From Schistocephalus solidus (Eukaryota; Platyhelminthes; Cestoda; Diphyllobothriidea; Diphyllobothriidae), in the NCBI GenBank assembly GCA_017591395.1, contig WEDG01000233.1, forward strand, positions 124,001-188,000: a stretch of 64,000 nucleotides of DNA, read 5' to 3'. A program made the position numbers and the translations under genes. How positions within the stretch are numbered: the stretch's first letter is position 1; each line of letters opens with the position of its first letter. Shown one piece after another: positions 23,401-37,279 of this stretch. The notes under the pieces are model-generated. The model was not told the origin of the DNA. It made no database searches and worked only from the letters and a program-made list of their open reading frames with translations.

Positions 23401-26400
23401 CCTGAGGGCAAGCTTGCTTGCGTCAGTTTTTGAGTATTGCAACGGCTACGATGGTTCCGAACAAAATAAAGTAAGAAATTGGCGCAAAAGGGTTGATGAC
23501 AGTAAAATACACACATAGTCCATGAGGTACATTTTGTGGGCGGCGTAACTCGTGACCTCACGGTTTGACCCATGTTATGCAGATGCGATGCAGTTTCACG
23601 CCCGAGGCTCGTGAGCAGTGAGAAGTTGAAATTTAAGAAATGACTTGAATTTGGAGTAGTTGGTTGAGGCTGTGAAAAAAGAGCCAATAAAAGTAGATGC
23701 CCTGTAAAAAACAGGAGTTTCAGAAGCGAAAAGATCTTTTCGTTGCCAACATTTGCATTTATTGGGTCATGTAGTTGTAAATAGTGCAGTAGTTCGAGGA
23801 CACATCTGTTCTTAGTGGTCGCAAGAACAACAGGCAATATTTAACTATTTAGCTGCCTATCTCCTTTTAGATAGAAGTATGATCAGTGTGAACGTAACCA
23901 CCAAACATAGTAGATTTTCGTGAAGAAGTTTAAGGCGTCACCTTCATTTGTTAGAGTTCGTCTTAAATTGATCGACTCGTATGAATGCTTTTTAAGTTTC
24001 AATTATCAGTAGTTCAAAAAATGTCACATTATCATAATTTGAGCACTTTAATACCTCATAGTGATAGAAAACGGAGTAAATGAAGAATGCTTAGAGTTTG
24101 GCCTTTCAGGCTTGGTAGTAATATACAAAGAGTTGAATTTACTCACCTTATCAATCAACAACCAGCACATTGTCACCTTCAATCCTTCCCAAGATTAATT
24201 TGTGAGTTGCATTCATCACAAAATTGATTTTAAAAATGTTTCAGCTAATTATTACTGGTTTTGAATCTATAAACATGATAAAAGCTTGAGTTAATTCAGG
24301 AAACATAGCAAATCCATTTGGAAATTGACACTATTACAACTAAGAAAGAGAATTGTAACATAACTACGTAAAAGTCTCTTCAAATAAGATGATAGAAAAC
24401 TATTGCTGAACGTCGAAATATAACTGTTGTCGATCTGATAATGCGAAGACTCCACAAAAAGTTTGTACCTATGAACCTGTCTCAAGGCCGCTGGGCATAT
24501 TTTGTAATTTTCATACCCAAACCCTGGCTGATGGCAGTCAGTGAATATTTTGGACGAAAATGAAAAGTCAGCACCCAAACAGCTGCGTTTGTGACCCACA
24601 GGGCTGCTTTTGTTAAGTGGCGGAAGTTATTTTATAGTTTCTTTGATAACCTTTCGCCTGGAAACACATTTTTACTGGCTGCTTCTCCCACATGTTTTTT
24701 ATAAAGTTTTTTAAAAAGTGCCTTAACTCATAAAGAGCTATTGCCAGCTGTATGATTGCACTTAAGCGAGAGGTAGCCATAGATGGTCAGTGTTGACTTG
24801 TATATTACTTTTACTAACTCTGTCTTCAAGGATGATAAAGTATACTAAGTAACTTCAACCTAAGCATTTGTTATGATGGATAAGCATATTTAAAGAACAT
24901 CTTACGAGACCAAGTGCCGCATCCTCTGCTGGCGGAGGCAAAAGTTATTTATTAGTTATTTAGTTATTTATTAATCAGCGTGCAAAGGTTTATTTAATAA
25001 GAAACTGTCTTTGCAGTTAGATCAGTCAGCAAATGTAGTTGACCATTTTTAAAGGTAATAGCGGTTATTTCACATCCTAAATTAACACTTAATTAACTAG
25101 TTGGCCGCAGCCAGTTAGAGATACGGGTGAGTCAGAAGTTTGTACCATGTTTTTTTGACCTATTCCTCTGTACTTCATCCCCGTTTGCCGTTTCAAATCA
25201 CCCTTTCTCTTTTCCCGTTCGAAGTTTGTGCGCTGTAGGTATATCATTGTTTTTTAGTTTAGTTTTTATTTCTGTCTTAATTACCCAAAGACTAACTTCA
25301 AGTTAATTACTTTGCTGTACTAATTCAAAGCAGAAATGTTAAGGCCTTGTGTGAACGAACAGTTGATACATCAAAAATTAGCTCGAAGCAACTCAAGTGC
25401 ACGAGAAAAATTTTATTTTGAAATTTGTCATATCAAAGTACCACCTATTAATCAAAATGTTCCAGTCACGTTTACGTTAGAGGATGCAAGGGAGCCCAAC
25501 GTCTGCGGAAATCAGTTCTGTGTATTCTACTACGATTAAGTTGCCGGGAAACTACGACACAGATGCCAGCAGAAGGTGGTACTATGTGTGTTCACCACCC
25601 CATCACTATATAAGTAAATATTCCTGCAAACACAAAAATACGCTTTATTAAATGCACAGGTCTATAGTAGCTCAAATTATTTAAAGGCAGCATTGATATA
25701 GCGTAGGTTTCTGAGGCAATGATATAGCATAAGATAGCAAAGATATAGCGTAGGTTTCTGAGGCAAATTATCGCTATGTCATGCCAAGAAAGCAAAGTCT
25801 AGGGGAAACAACAGCACCATGTATGGGGAGCCAGTGCAATATTAAAACTGTATTTTGACATTTTGTAAAGACATTGTGTGCCCAGCACGAAGACAGTTTG
25901 ATTAACCAACGTAATTTTAGCGTTTCGATGTCCCAAGTCAACTGTTTTTAGTTCCCCTTTATGTTGGCATTTAACAGCTAGAAACTCATCTGGAAACGGA
26001 TGTTACATGAACGCTAATGGTGAGAAGCTGCATAACTCCGATTGCTTCACATGGCAGAGTTAATCTCTTACATTCGGTGTTTGTCTTGTTAGATAAACGT
26101 GGGAACTTGCTAGTTCAGATATGAGAATGCTGTGGGAACAAGCTTTTATTAGGAGACGTAATACTGACATAAAATCCAAAAAGTCTTCAATGAACTCATT
26201 GAATGCGATTATAATTCCCACACACTAGCCTGAGGCTTTACTGAGGTGAGCCAATGAAATCGCATTTTGGTCAATACCTCTGACTATCTTAAGTAGTGCG
26301 CTTAAACAACATAGTCGGTAGTTTTTCTGCAAATAGTATTTTTGCATACGAATGCTTTTATTCGTGAAGATGAACTGTGCAAAGGTGTGCGGCCTCAGGC

Positions 26401-28780
26401 TTGCAAATGCATTCGTCAACCACCTTAAAATTGTTCAGATAGCTAGAAATGCAAGCGAATATTTGCCATGCAAGGTTCCTCTAAATAGCCTTTTGAAGGG
26501 AACGTTCAAGTGCATTTCTGGCATTGAAATCAGGCGCTAATTAGCGGAAATATAATTTGATTTTTATTCAAAAGTTCTGAACCTTGAATTAAAGTTAGCG
26601 CCAATACTTTAAAAATTCGCTTTAAATTACTTATGATATGTCAGTTATTATGGGGCTTGCAGAAGTTCTGACGTCCTGACAAGCCACGGGAGTAATTTAG
26701 AACAGAAGTTAGAGGGTTGGAAGCCAAATATATTTTGTACGACCCCCCATTCTGTAACTAGAGTACAAAATCGAGGAAATGACACTGATCCATGCTAGCA
26801 GGCACTCTCTCTTCCGTGGCCAACAACCACTTTATTTGGTGTCTATACGCTGTCTCCGCCCCCTGATGACAGTCGTTCGCCCCGCGTACTGGAGAGTGTT
26901 ATTCATTCCCTGCACTTGCCCACCAGTGAAATCAACCCGCCGACACTTCCGTGCGGCTGACCTAGGAGCGATGATTATTAACCATAATAAGCTTAAAAAA
27001 TCCTGTCGATTTTTTATATTTTCATTCTCCATGTATTTGCACAGGCTTGATGATAACGTACCGAAAAGAAGTGTTCGCCGACTTGACTTTTCAATTTTAA
27101 CATGAAACTTTTCACAGAATATGAGAATTCTTGACGGGCAAAGAAGCGAGCGTAGGTTTATATTCGTATACAGCAACAACTTTGTTTGCGACTGAACAGC
27201 GTTAGAGCAACCGTACGATTTCTCATTCGCGAAATCAAATTTACGGGGTATTAGCTTTTTGTCATAAATTTTCCACGTTGGGTGCACAACTAACTAGATT
27301 ACTTTAAGAGTTGTGAAAAGGTCCATCGAAAAAATTGAATGACAGCTGGACGAGTATAAGTTGGCTTCCGATATAGTCTCCTCAGGACCTTAAGTATATT
27401 TATGTGCAAATAAGCAAAATATGTGGACAAAAGTATATGGAAAAGCATGCTGTTGATAAGAGTTGAATAGAAAGAAGAACGACATTACGGTTTTCTGGTT
27501 AGAATCGGAAGGTGGCTTGATGTCCACCGTGATGAGAAATTACAAGCAGGCGTCTGGATTGGTGGCTTTCGGTCATGGTTAATGTGACATCTGTAGGAAA
27601 CTATTCTGCGTTACCTGATTGCAGCCGCTCCTAATGCACAAACAGATTCTGTCCTAGGGATTTCGAATAGCTTGACTGACATTTTAACTCACTCGGAACG
27701 GCTCCCCGGCATCTACGTGGGGAGCTGTGCCCAACAAATGCAAGGGAATAGAGCTGTTCATGTTCTTTACTTGACCCTTTGATAATGAAAAAACAATTAA
27801 CTATGAATTACGTATGTATGTCACTAAAGCAACTGAACTATATCTTATGGATTTTAAAATTTATAAGAAGTGGGTTTTTTTCATTCCCAGAGTTTCAAGT
27901 AAACCATTGGTATTTTCACTACGCAGCTATTGCCAATACAAGCGAAAATGAACTCAAAGGATGCAAAAGGGAATACTTGGCCACGATCGCTGGAATAAGA
28001 AAACTTTTGTCGAATTTTTAGATTCATGGTCGTAGATCGTGTAGGCGAATATTTATTCCAAAGTCGATTTCAACGGGAGAGTTGGCCGAGCAGTTATCAC
28101 GCCAGCATTCAACATGGCCGATGAAACGGTACCAAATAACCACTCGAATGTTGACTATCACGCACTTATCGCACCTAGGGACAAACACTCAATAGATGGG
28201 AGAAATTAACCGTCATGGAGAATGCATCCCAGGAATACTTCAAGGCATTGGGCAGAAACTACCCGTATCTGTTACTGTTTTATGTTGGTATGGGGATATT
28301 CTAAAACAGGCTTTAACCGTCTAAGTATCTAAAAACATCTCCGAGAGATACAATCCTGCCATTTCTTTCAGCGACGCTGCCTTTAAGCACATAATTCACA
28401 GGTACTTTTCGTTAATACAGACCAGGTAAGATAATTTCTTTCCCTAGTCGTTAAGAAGAAAAAGTCCACCAAATGCCAGTTCATGTTATATTATGAGTTA
28501 ATATTGGAGACATATATTTATTTCTTTTGGTGATAAAACGAACTGATTTAATAGCCCTCTCTTAAATGTATATCATATTGAATGCCTTGCAACCACACTC
28601 AGTTCCGGGTACACCAACGCCACTGTATACGATCTACACACAGGCAGGTAGGAATTCAATGTAGAAAACAAGTCTTCAAAAGCGCCTTTTTGGAGTTTTC
28701 ATAACCCGTGGCTATGTATGAATATTCCTTGAGAAGAGCCAAATTTCTCAGGGAAGAGAGAAGGAGAGTCCATTCAGCCT
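23401..28780. other. No recognisable gene
   Basis: Two 151-codon open frames on the minus strand (23382-23837 and 26832-27287) have no recognisable domain and look like chance frames. A 25-bp segment, GATATAGCGTAGGTTTCTGA plus a few bases, is directly duplicated at 25695 and 25742. Confidence 0.5.
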
Positions 28781-29279
28781 TAATAATTGGTTAGCTTACC
28801 GTATGATAAAGGCGTTTTTAGGACCATGAACAGATCTTCCGTACCACTGGGAAAAGCAGTAGCCCACAGACATGTCTTTACGCTCCACGAGCAAGGGATG
28901 TGCTCAAACGTTCTCGTTGTTAACCACCTGAAGTCACGGTCGAAAATTTTCTACGGTGAGTGCGACAGCAATCACGTAGGCAGCCCGGGCAAATCAGCCG
29001 TTCTCACACTAACCCGAGTCGTGGCAATCAGTGGAGTTTGACAGCCACCTGCAATGACTCAGCAGCCCTTTTTAGGGACAGCACTATTTACCACCTCGAA
29101 GGGGAAGGGGCTAGAAAAGGTGCCTTAATCAAAGGCTGCGTCTCATGAGAGCAATGGCGGACCATGGCTCGCAGACTGAAATTCGTGCAGTCGAAAAATT
29201 CAACAATACCAAAAACTCCTCTCCAAATCCCCCCCACCGTACCCTCCGGGGTACCTACCGGGCTGCTCGTTTGAGCCCA

Positions 29280-30975
29280 CTCACTCAAGCAGTCCAGAAA
29301 GTTCGATCACTTTAAGAATATCCGAGAAGCAACTGACCGGAACGAAGGATGGAGCTAGTCACTCGGGGACTGAACCGATAGAAGGTGAACATTGATGTTC
29401 TCAGCGATACCTGATTCTCTGAGCAAGGTCAGCTGGATGAGGTAGGTGATGGCTACACCATCTGGAGTGGACGCCAAAAGGCAAAGCAGCGCGGTGCTAG
29501 TGTCACCTTTGCCATTCGGGTTGACATCGAGAACGTCTGCCTGTCTACCTCAGGGTAGCAGAGATCGCCTGGTGAGCCTCTGCCCATCCTCTTCGGGAAA
29601 ACAATTTCGCCACTATCGTCACTATCTACGCCCCCCGATGATGAGCTCCGACGAGACAATGGACAAAATTCTTCGAGGATCTGCACGCCAACCTGCGACT
29701 GTGCCGAAGGCGCAGAAGTCGATTGTTCTTGGTGACCACAACGCCCTCGTCGGCACAGACTATGTCTCGCCAGCTTCAATGACAATGGTCTTTTCCTCCA
29801 AAGAACCTGCGTAGAGCACCACCTGATCCTGACCAGCACTTTTTCTTGCCTCCTGATGCGGCAGAAGGTAACCTGGATAAACGCTTGATCGAGACACTGG
29901 CACCTGGTAGATAATGTCCATGTCCGAAGGCGAGACCAATTGGATGTGTTGGTGACAAAGGTGATCCCCGGTGCTGACGAGTTGACAGATCATCGCCTCG
30001 TCATCAGCAAGATGAGGCTTCGTCTGAAGCTATGCAGGAGACCCCAAAGTAAGCAAACACAAGGTAAGTTAAATACTGTTTTTTTAATGTGCCGGTTTAC
30101 TATCTTCATTTCAGCAAATGAGCTTCCTAACCGCATAGCCAACCTTTCAGTCGCCGACGAGGACTCCTCCATGGAGAACCGCTTGTGTCAACTGAGGGAC
30201 ACCATCCAATCGACCGCCCTGGATGTCTTTGGCCTTGCACCTCATGAACACCGAGATCGTTTCGATGACGAGGATGCAGCCATCGCTATTCTGATCACCA
30301 AGAATAACCGGTTACATAAAGCCTACGTTGATCGTTTGACCGATGCAAAAAAGGCAGCCTGCTATCGAGGTCACCGGCTTGTGCAGCAGTGGCTGTGGGA
30401 AGTGCAGGACACCTGGATGCCTCGGAAGGCCGAAACAGATCTAAGGGTAGGTGGAACGCAAAGAATGGAAGAACATCTTAGCCACCACCAAGGCTGTCTA
30501 CAGACCACCTCCCCCCTCATCAGAGGAACCGCTCCACTTCTCAGTGCTGACGGAACTACCCTGCTCACTGAGAAAATGTAAATTCTGAAGAGCTGGGTTG
30601 AGCATTTCAGAAGAATTTTCAGCCGCCCCCATCTCTTACGCTGCCATCAACACTGCATGAAGTGTAAACAGACGCCGACTTCGATTTCCTGTCCTCTCTC
30701 CAAGGGACCTAAAGGGTAATGCAGTAACTCTTCAGCTGGTATGTACCTGGATCGGGTGCGATCCCTGTTAAGCCTTTAAAACATGGTAGCCCCTTACTAA
30801 CACATCATCTAACAAGGCTCTTCCAGGAGATGTGACACCGAGGACAGGACTCTCAGGATTTCAAGGAGGCCACCATCGTCCATTTCTACAGGAAGAAGAG
30901 TAACCGCCAACTCTGCGACAACCATCGAGGAATCTCGCTGCTCAACATCACTGGCTCCACGATTACCTGCGGTAA
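29280..30975 (+). mobile_element. Decayed APE-type non-LTR retrotransposon
   Basis: A broken endonuclease/reverse transcriptase polyprotein on the plus strand with several frameshifts and stops. Recognisable in order: the start of the EEP endonuclease (a FSEQGQL stretch near 29420), its GDHN motif (family GDFN, near 29737), the TDHRLV catalytic-His motif (near 29980), a linker region to 30580, and the front of the RT domain with QDFKEATIVHFYRK and NHRGISLLN (about 30855-30950). Homology stops near 30975, before the RT catalytic aspartates, and the next 700 bp are a different repeat. Close relatives are very abundant in diphyllobothriid tapeworm genomes in my recollection. Confidence 0.85.
29940..30581 (+). 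pseudogene. Retrotransposon endonuclease-RT linker ORF
   Basis: The longest open segment (213 codons) of the non-LTR element. Residues 14-24 hold GADELTDHRLV, the end of the EEP endonuclease with its catalytic His. Later parts (NRLCQLRDTIQSTALDVFG; NNRLHKAYVDRLTDAKKAA; APLLSADGTTLLTEKM) match the linker between endonuclease and RT in this family. It is a fragment of one polyprotein rather than a gene, since the family frame continues on both sides through stops and shifts. Confidence 0.8.
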
Positions 30976-31099
30976 ACCATCGTAGGCTAAACCACTAGCT
31001 TCACCAATACATACACAACACACCCACCATCATCATGTACCCGCGAATATCCTGGTGTCCTAAAAACCGTTGTTTGGACGGCTACCAATCTGACGCTTA

Positions 31100-31777
31100 C
31101 ACCAGTTTGTGTTGTGCGTTGAGTGACTGACCAGTGAACTGGGAGTCAGATGGCGATAGTTGCTCCCTGCCCCTTTGTTTTTTAAATCCTGGTGTGTGCA
31201 ATATGAGATGGGGCAGGTCGAGTTGAGTCGCAGAAAGATGGTTATGCCGGCCTCGCAGCCAATGCACCCAATTCAAAATCAGATAACCGATCGGCTCAGA
31301 TGCTGGTCTGATGCTGGGGCTTGTGGAGAGAATGAGGTCCACGGCCCAGCACACTTTTTCTCATTTTAAACAATCAGATGCGCTTGAAACTTTAATGGTG
31401 CTCTTAAAGCCGTGGTTTGGGAGGTTGCCAACTGACCGCATAACACAGAATGTTTGGTCACCCCAGTGAGTGCGTTTTTGCGGAATGGCTGACTGGCGGA
31501 CTGAGAGTCGTACTGCAATGAATCCTGCTTATTGCGGCATATGGGGCACTCCCACTCAGCTGGGCCTCAAACCGCTCTTTCCTTATGTTGTTATTTTTTT
31601 TATTTTGTGTTGAAAACCGTACGTAGTCCTGCGCCTTCTCCCATCTCCAGTCTTATTGACTCTGTCTTGACACCGGACCCAGGTAAGGGAGTGTAACAAA
31701 GAGTGAGGTAGACACAGTGCAAGTCAACTCTGACTAAAATCCAGCACAAGTCACCGTCCTTGCACCACCATTTTGTG
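31100..31777 (-). repeat. Unclassified repeat family, copy B
   Basis: Reverse-complement relative of 36505-37276 over almost its full length. It holds two divergent copies of a segment around GGCGGACTGAGAGTC (near 31490 and 31125), i.e. a direct repeat about 370 bp apart inside the element. No coding capacity. It starts just after the truncated retrotransposon ends. Confidence 0.75.
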
Positions 31778-31779
31778 TT

Positions 31780-34700
31780 ATACACAGTAGGCATAGTTGA
31801 AAACGGCGGTCAAACTAGCGAGTAAAAATATAAACATTTTTTAACGTATCCACTCATATTGCAAAAACCTTTTGTCGTTTAAGTTGCGTCTTGTTCAGTC
31901 CAGTAACCTGGAGGCCTCGTACTCGAAAATCAGTTAAGTCTACATTTATAACAATAAAATAACAATGCTCTGTGACCAAAGTCACCCAAATTCTGGAGGA
32001 AGTGGTATTCAGTGTGGGCAAGCTCTGAGGATTATGATGGATGGTGGAAAACAACAGTATACAAATGCTGCAATTCTACCACTGTCATTTATGCGGTGGG
32101 TGATCAAGCGCTGTCGTACAATTGAACAGGAGTCGATCCGTTAACCAATCTGGTCTGTTTGTCTGCAGGATTCTATACCATTCGATCCAGGTGGGTTCAG
32201 TTTCGTTTGCCATGATCGATGGGCTAGGTTTTATGATATCGCAATGGATCCCACTTGTGTCAAACCAATAACTATTAGCTTCATTTGATTAAAATTGTGA
32301 CTTCGGTTTAGCTTTTGTTGCTTGTTCGTTGTTGTTCTATTGGATCCGTTTGTCATCAATTGTAACAAATCGCTTCGAAAAAGAATCATTTTGATGGAGA
32401 GAAATGAATGTCCTTCATGCTTAAAAACATTGCTGTTCATGCTTTTCATTCAGGTCACGTAGACCTCACATATCCAGCGTCTTCGCCTTATCACCTTCAT
32501 ATATATGAATTAAAATCAAGATAACAACAAATATCAACGATAATACGTAAGAGCTTTACAACTTATTTGACTCGTACTTGACTACCCGTTCATAAATATA
32601 CACGTATGATTCTAGCTGATCGCGTGACTAAATCCGGGGTCAACTTTACGAGAACCAAATTTCATAAACCAGTTTGACATTCTTTGCTGTATGGTGATAT
32701 TAGAGACATAAACAGCATTAATGTGATGAGTTCTCTGCAATGTTGTATCTTCACATCACCATGGGTATTTCACAACGGTACAAACTTCCAACTTGTCAAT
32801 CTTATAAAAATAATAAAAACGTTTTATAAAGACCAAGATGATTTACGAACAGGCAGCATCCACACCACTTTCTAAAATGAACAACAACTTTCAATGTCTA
32901 ACCACAAAATTGACCATATGCCTCACCACAAATTTCACATTTGACTACCCAAAGGAAAGTGAGTGTTTGAAAACTGATCTGTGCGACTCGCATGTTCACT
33001 TCCATCTAAGAGAATCGCATGAATTAATGACATATTCATCATATGATGTGCCGGTAATCATCAATATATAACTTCGGCTTAACATAATGAAGTTCTACAA
33101 AGTTAAAATATTATATTTTAGTTGCATCGGATTTGCAAATGATCCAAACGTGCAACGAATCATAGTTTCATACAATACCACTAAAAATAAAGTTCCAAGG
33201 TAATTAAATGACAAAATTCTGACCAAAATATAATCTGCTTCGGCATATAGTTTGTACGTGATATAACAGTTTCCTCCTTTTGTTACGCATTCATACCGGT
33301 TTCTAGCATTTTTAGGTAAAGATGCAGGAATATCCGGGGGGCCAAGCATCCTAAAACCGCTTGATCAGTCACGAATGTCAAAGATTGCAAAGGTATCAGA
33401 AAATGTGAAATAACAAACAAATTACTTTGAAAGAGTTGAGTAAGGATCACATTATTTTCCACCCGCAAGGTATTGTCAAAACGCGAAAAATTAAGAATAA
33501 AACTGATACTTTACTTTATATTTATGCCCAGTTCAAAGCAAATAACCTAACTGAAAACATACTGAAAGTGTCGCCCGAAAACGCTTCTCTCGTCCCTTTG
33601 ACTGTTATAGCGTACCCCCAGCGCAAGCCAAGTAACTAATTGTTTTATTCAATCAATCCCTAGTTTGCCCAGAAAACATAACAGGAATTCTTGAGCAATA
33701 AAGTTTTCATCAGTGGGTTGAGCGTCCACAAATTCTATTGATTTATATGTGTTTTCTTGGTATGGTTTACTGTCAACATCAAGAACGTCATTGGAGAATA
33801 AATTGTAGTCGGAGAAGTGGCCCAGTTTATCTTTTTCCATGTCAAGAGCGTTGTTTAGGTCCCAAAGGTATCACAAATGGGTAACAGTGAGGCATTTGAA
33901 GACGGGAAAAGCGTCTTTAATTACTAACAACTGTCTAGTTCTGCGGTCTTTTTACAAAGGCAGAAGCAGTGAAGTAGTAGTGCAAATTGTATATAAAGGC
34001 ATCATGCCCAAAGAAAAAGTGGCGTTCACTTAACAGAATAAGTTAAACGTTTAACGCATGATTAGAAAATAAATGCACACTTAAGCGTAGTTTATATACT
34101 GAGAGCGCATTAAGTTGCCGATTCTCCACGATTATCTGTGACAAAACCTTACGCTAAGACTGTGCATGTATTCTGTTTTGTGCATTTAACGTCAGCTATT
34201 AATTCTCTGGGCTTAAATAAACATGGTGTACCGTTATTATAATTGAAATATTATATATAGTATAGTTGGCATTGTTGGCCAAGTCGCATGTAATCTATCA
34301 TGCTTAAAATGTCTTAGTGCATATCACAGCGTCATCATAACATCACTTTTATGGTGAAACTCAAAAATGCAGACTAATAAACACTTTCGTCTGCCGATTA
34401 TACCTAGTTCTGCCGAATATCGACGTTGTCTCTTACGTAACCATCTTGCTCATATCCTATGCTGAATTATACATTAGTATTTTTATTGAGCCTGTGTGGG
34501 AAATGCAAGAGGTCTACCCACGCAACGCCGATTTTTATTCGCCAGTAACATTATGCGAATAAATGTCTTGCTCCAGCGGCCGCAGCTCCTTTTTTCTAGA
34601 TTTTATCGTCGTCGTTTGAAAGACCCCTAACACTTTTTAACAACGACCACAAACTCAGTACTCTTTTGCATCGAACTTGCCGGAAACCCACTAGACGGTG

Positions 34701-35920
34701 ACTCAATCAATTCACGTTATAGTCCTGAATGGGTTCAGAAACCCACTGACACAACCCAAATAAAGGTGAGTAAGATGTTGTTCCCTTTTAGATTGTGCAC
34801 TTAGCACGTCAAATGAGAACAGTCTGAGAATCGTTGACAATATTATCAGGTATGAATATTCGTTGCTTGGAAGACGCCATATTGAGATCCTAACTGGTCT
34901 TAATCCGGAAAGATGGTCGGGCTGGAACAGTGCACTTCTAACGTAACCTTAATGGTGAAATCACTTGTGAGGGTTCTGTGGGCCCGTATCTCAATGAATG
35001 CAGACTCCGCTCTGATACGGATACTGACCTGGTTATGGTAGCACTCGAAACTCGGATTATAACTGTTGACAGACAATATGCGCACTTCCAAATCCGGTCG
35101 CATTTGTAACCTAACAGATGTGTCAATACAGACACTGTAAAAGTAACAGATTTTTGATTTAAAATAATTAAACTAAAGTGCAAAGCAGATTTAAATTCAT
35201 CCCTTGACGCCGTAGTGAATCACGTCACTTGTTATGACAAATATATGCCCTTGAACATACAATCAGCTGTTCTCCACACATTTTTAATGCTAGATGACTT
35301 CAGGGCAATCTTAAAATTGTTTAGGTTTATTTCTTTCATTATTTACGTGTCTGTCTCATGAAAAATGTTTTTTAATTGCATTTTATTCCGATTTGCCTGC
35401 AGACTGGCTGTGAAAATAAACTTATTTATCAGAAATGGCAACCAACATAAACTGCCAAACATAGTGACAATGGAGCATTTTCACCTTCTCCGGATATCAA
35501 ATTTGCCTTGCACGTAATGTAAAACAACTGGCTTGGCGGAAACTTTGCTCGCCTAGTTTGCTATGGGAATGGAAATACCCCGCATTTCTCACGATTGGCC
35601 GACGCAGTTGCAATAACTGTCATAAACCTACCAGCGGCAATTCCTTAGGCTGCAGCTCTATTCAATCTGATAACAAACGTTTCCTGGCTCCAAATTGTCA
35701 TATTCCTGCAGTGTGATTTTAAAACTAACATGCTGGTAGTTTTATGAATCCGTGATTCAGATGGGTCTTGATATGAAAAATGCTTTTATTTCTCGTATGT
35801 TCACAGATTAGTGGTCTCGAAGACTTTGATTGGCAGACGGGGTCAGGAACAGAAAACCCGTGGAACATGTCCTACGGAAATCAGTGATAATACGGGTTAT
35901 ATGAGTGGGGCCTTAGGACG
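31780..35920. other. No recognisable gene
   Basis: AT-rich DNA with only short open frames lacking any family signature. Confidence 0.5.
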
Positions 35921-35925
35921 CAGGT

Positions 35926-36022
35926 GTCTAATCCTAACCTAAACCCAAACCCAAACATTAACTATAAGTATAATTTTATATTTAATCCCACCACTAAACA
36001 TAACCCTAAAACTAACTATATG
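35926..36022. repeat. Degenerate telomere-like CCTAAC-type tract
   Basis: Irregular CCTAAC, CTAAACCC and AACCCAAAC units, resembling a decayed interstitial (CCCTAA)n tract; flatworm telomeres are TTAGGG. A similar tract lies at 47938-48050. Confidence 0.4.
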
Positions 36023-36504
36023 GTATTCCGAGGAAAAAAAAGATAGCCAAACAACGCCTAATTAAAAAATGTAGTAACTAGTCTTTCATACTAAACCCTA
36101 CCCAACTGCATTATATATCCTAATCGGTGTTGGTTGCATCGACCGCACCCTCTTCACCCTCATCCACCCAAGCCCTTTGTCCAGACAGGGTAGAGAGGCC
36201 CGGAAGCAGGATGGGGAGCAGTAGCTGACAAGGCCGAAAGTAGTACACGCGTGCACGGGAAGCCAACATCCAAAAATGCCATTTACGTCCAGCGTTCTTG
36301 TTCAAGGCTCAGCGCCTCAAGGTCATTCAACTCCACAGCCAGCGGTTTCAGACTTGCTGACCTGCTCACCCTTGACCGAATTCCACTCTCACTGCACGTA
36401 ATTCCTGATAGTCTATGGCACCCGAGTGTCACTTGAACTACCCTTTCCCCGACCGACTCAGCTCTGATCAAAAGGCACGACAACACTCGTGTATTGCACC
36501 ACGA

Positions 36505-37276
36505 CACGACATTTCGACCGTCGTAGTCTGACGATGTCCACCGTATGCTCCACAAAAGGGTGGTGCGGGGACGGTGACTTGCGCGTGATTTAGTTTAAAG
36601 TGATAGTAGACGTGCGCTGCAACTACCGCACTCGCTCCTCCTTTCCCACCTGAGCCCGTTGTCATGACAGAGTCAAGAAGACTGGAGATGGGAGAGGCGC
36701 AGGTGGCTGGCGCAGCCGGAGCCACCTCTGGGCGTGCCACTACACCTGGCTCGGATCCCACGGAGTGGGATTGTCATAAAGGCCACATTATGAAGGAGCC
36801 ATTGCAGCCTGACTCAGTCCGCCAGTCAGCCCCTAAACACAAAACACACATTGGGTTGAACACGTGGTCCGAGTGTTCCCGTCAGTTGGCAAGCTTCCAA
36901 GCCACGGCGTTTAGCGCAGCATGGTTGTTTAAAGCGCGTCAGATTGTTTACAGTGAGGAAAATGCGCTGCGCCGTCGACCTCACTCTCTCTTCCATCGCC
37001 ACAATCAGACCACCGTCCAAGCCGGTCATTTGTCGGATGCGGAAGTCTGCGCAGCTGCTGGTGGCCTCATCTATGTATACTACGTACATGACCTGCCCCC
37101 CCAAACACAAGCACCAGAATTTCACGCAACAGGGGGTGGAATAGCTCACATCTCACATGTGTGAGGTAGCCAGACGTCGCTTTAAGAAGGAGCCATCGAA
37201 GCCTGACTCTCAGACGACCAGTCAGCCGCTCCATACAACGCACATTGGACTGACTGCGAGGTCTGAGTGTAAGGTG
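36505..37276 (+). repeat. Unclassified repeat family, copy A
   Basis: The fullest copy of a GC-richer dispersed repeat. Two segments, about 36790-36880 and 37180-37275, are direct repeats of each other (both contain AAGGAGCCAT...GCCTGACTC...CAGTCAGCC...CGAGTG-like tracts), about 385 bp apart, so the element resembles a short terminal-repeat element or a partial tandem dimer. The open frame of 166 codons across it has no recognisable domain. Confidence 0.75.
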
Positions 37277-37279
37277 GAG

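Noticed and set aside
23382..23837. 151-codon minus-strand open frame upstream of the receptor gene
   Set aside because: No domain, odd composition, and no supporting start or splice context. The same holds for 26832-27287.
30064..30114. A neat GTAAGT...TTTCAG segment of 51 bp inside the retrotransposon ORF, like a small intron
   Set aside because: Its length is a multiple of three, the frame stays open through it, and in my recollection relatives of this element code through the same segment. It is likely coding sequence that resembles an intron.
36528..36534. CTGACGA in repeat copy A as another hammerhead
   Set aside because: No GAAA box or pairing helix II follows at suitable distance.
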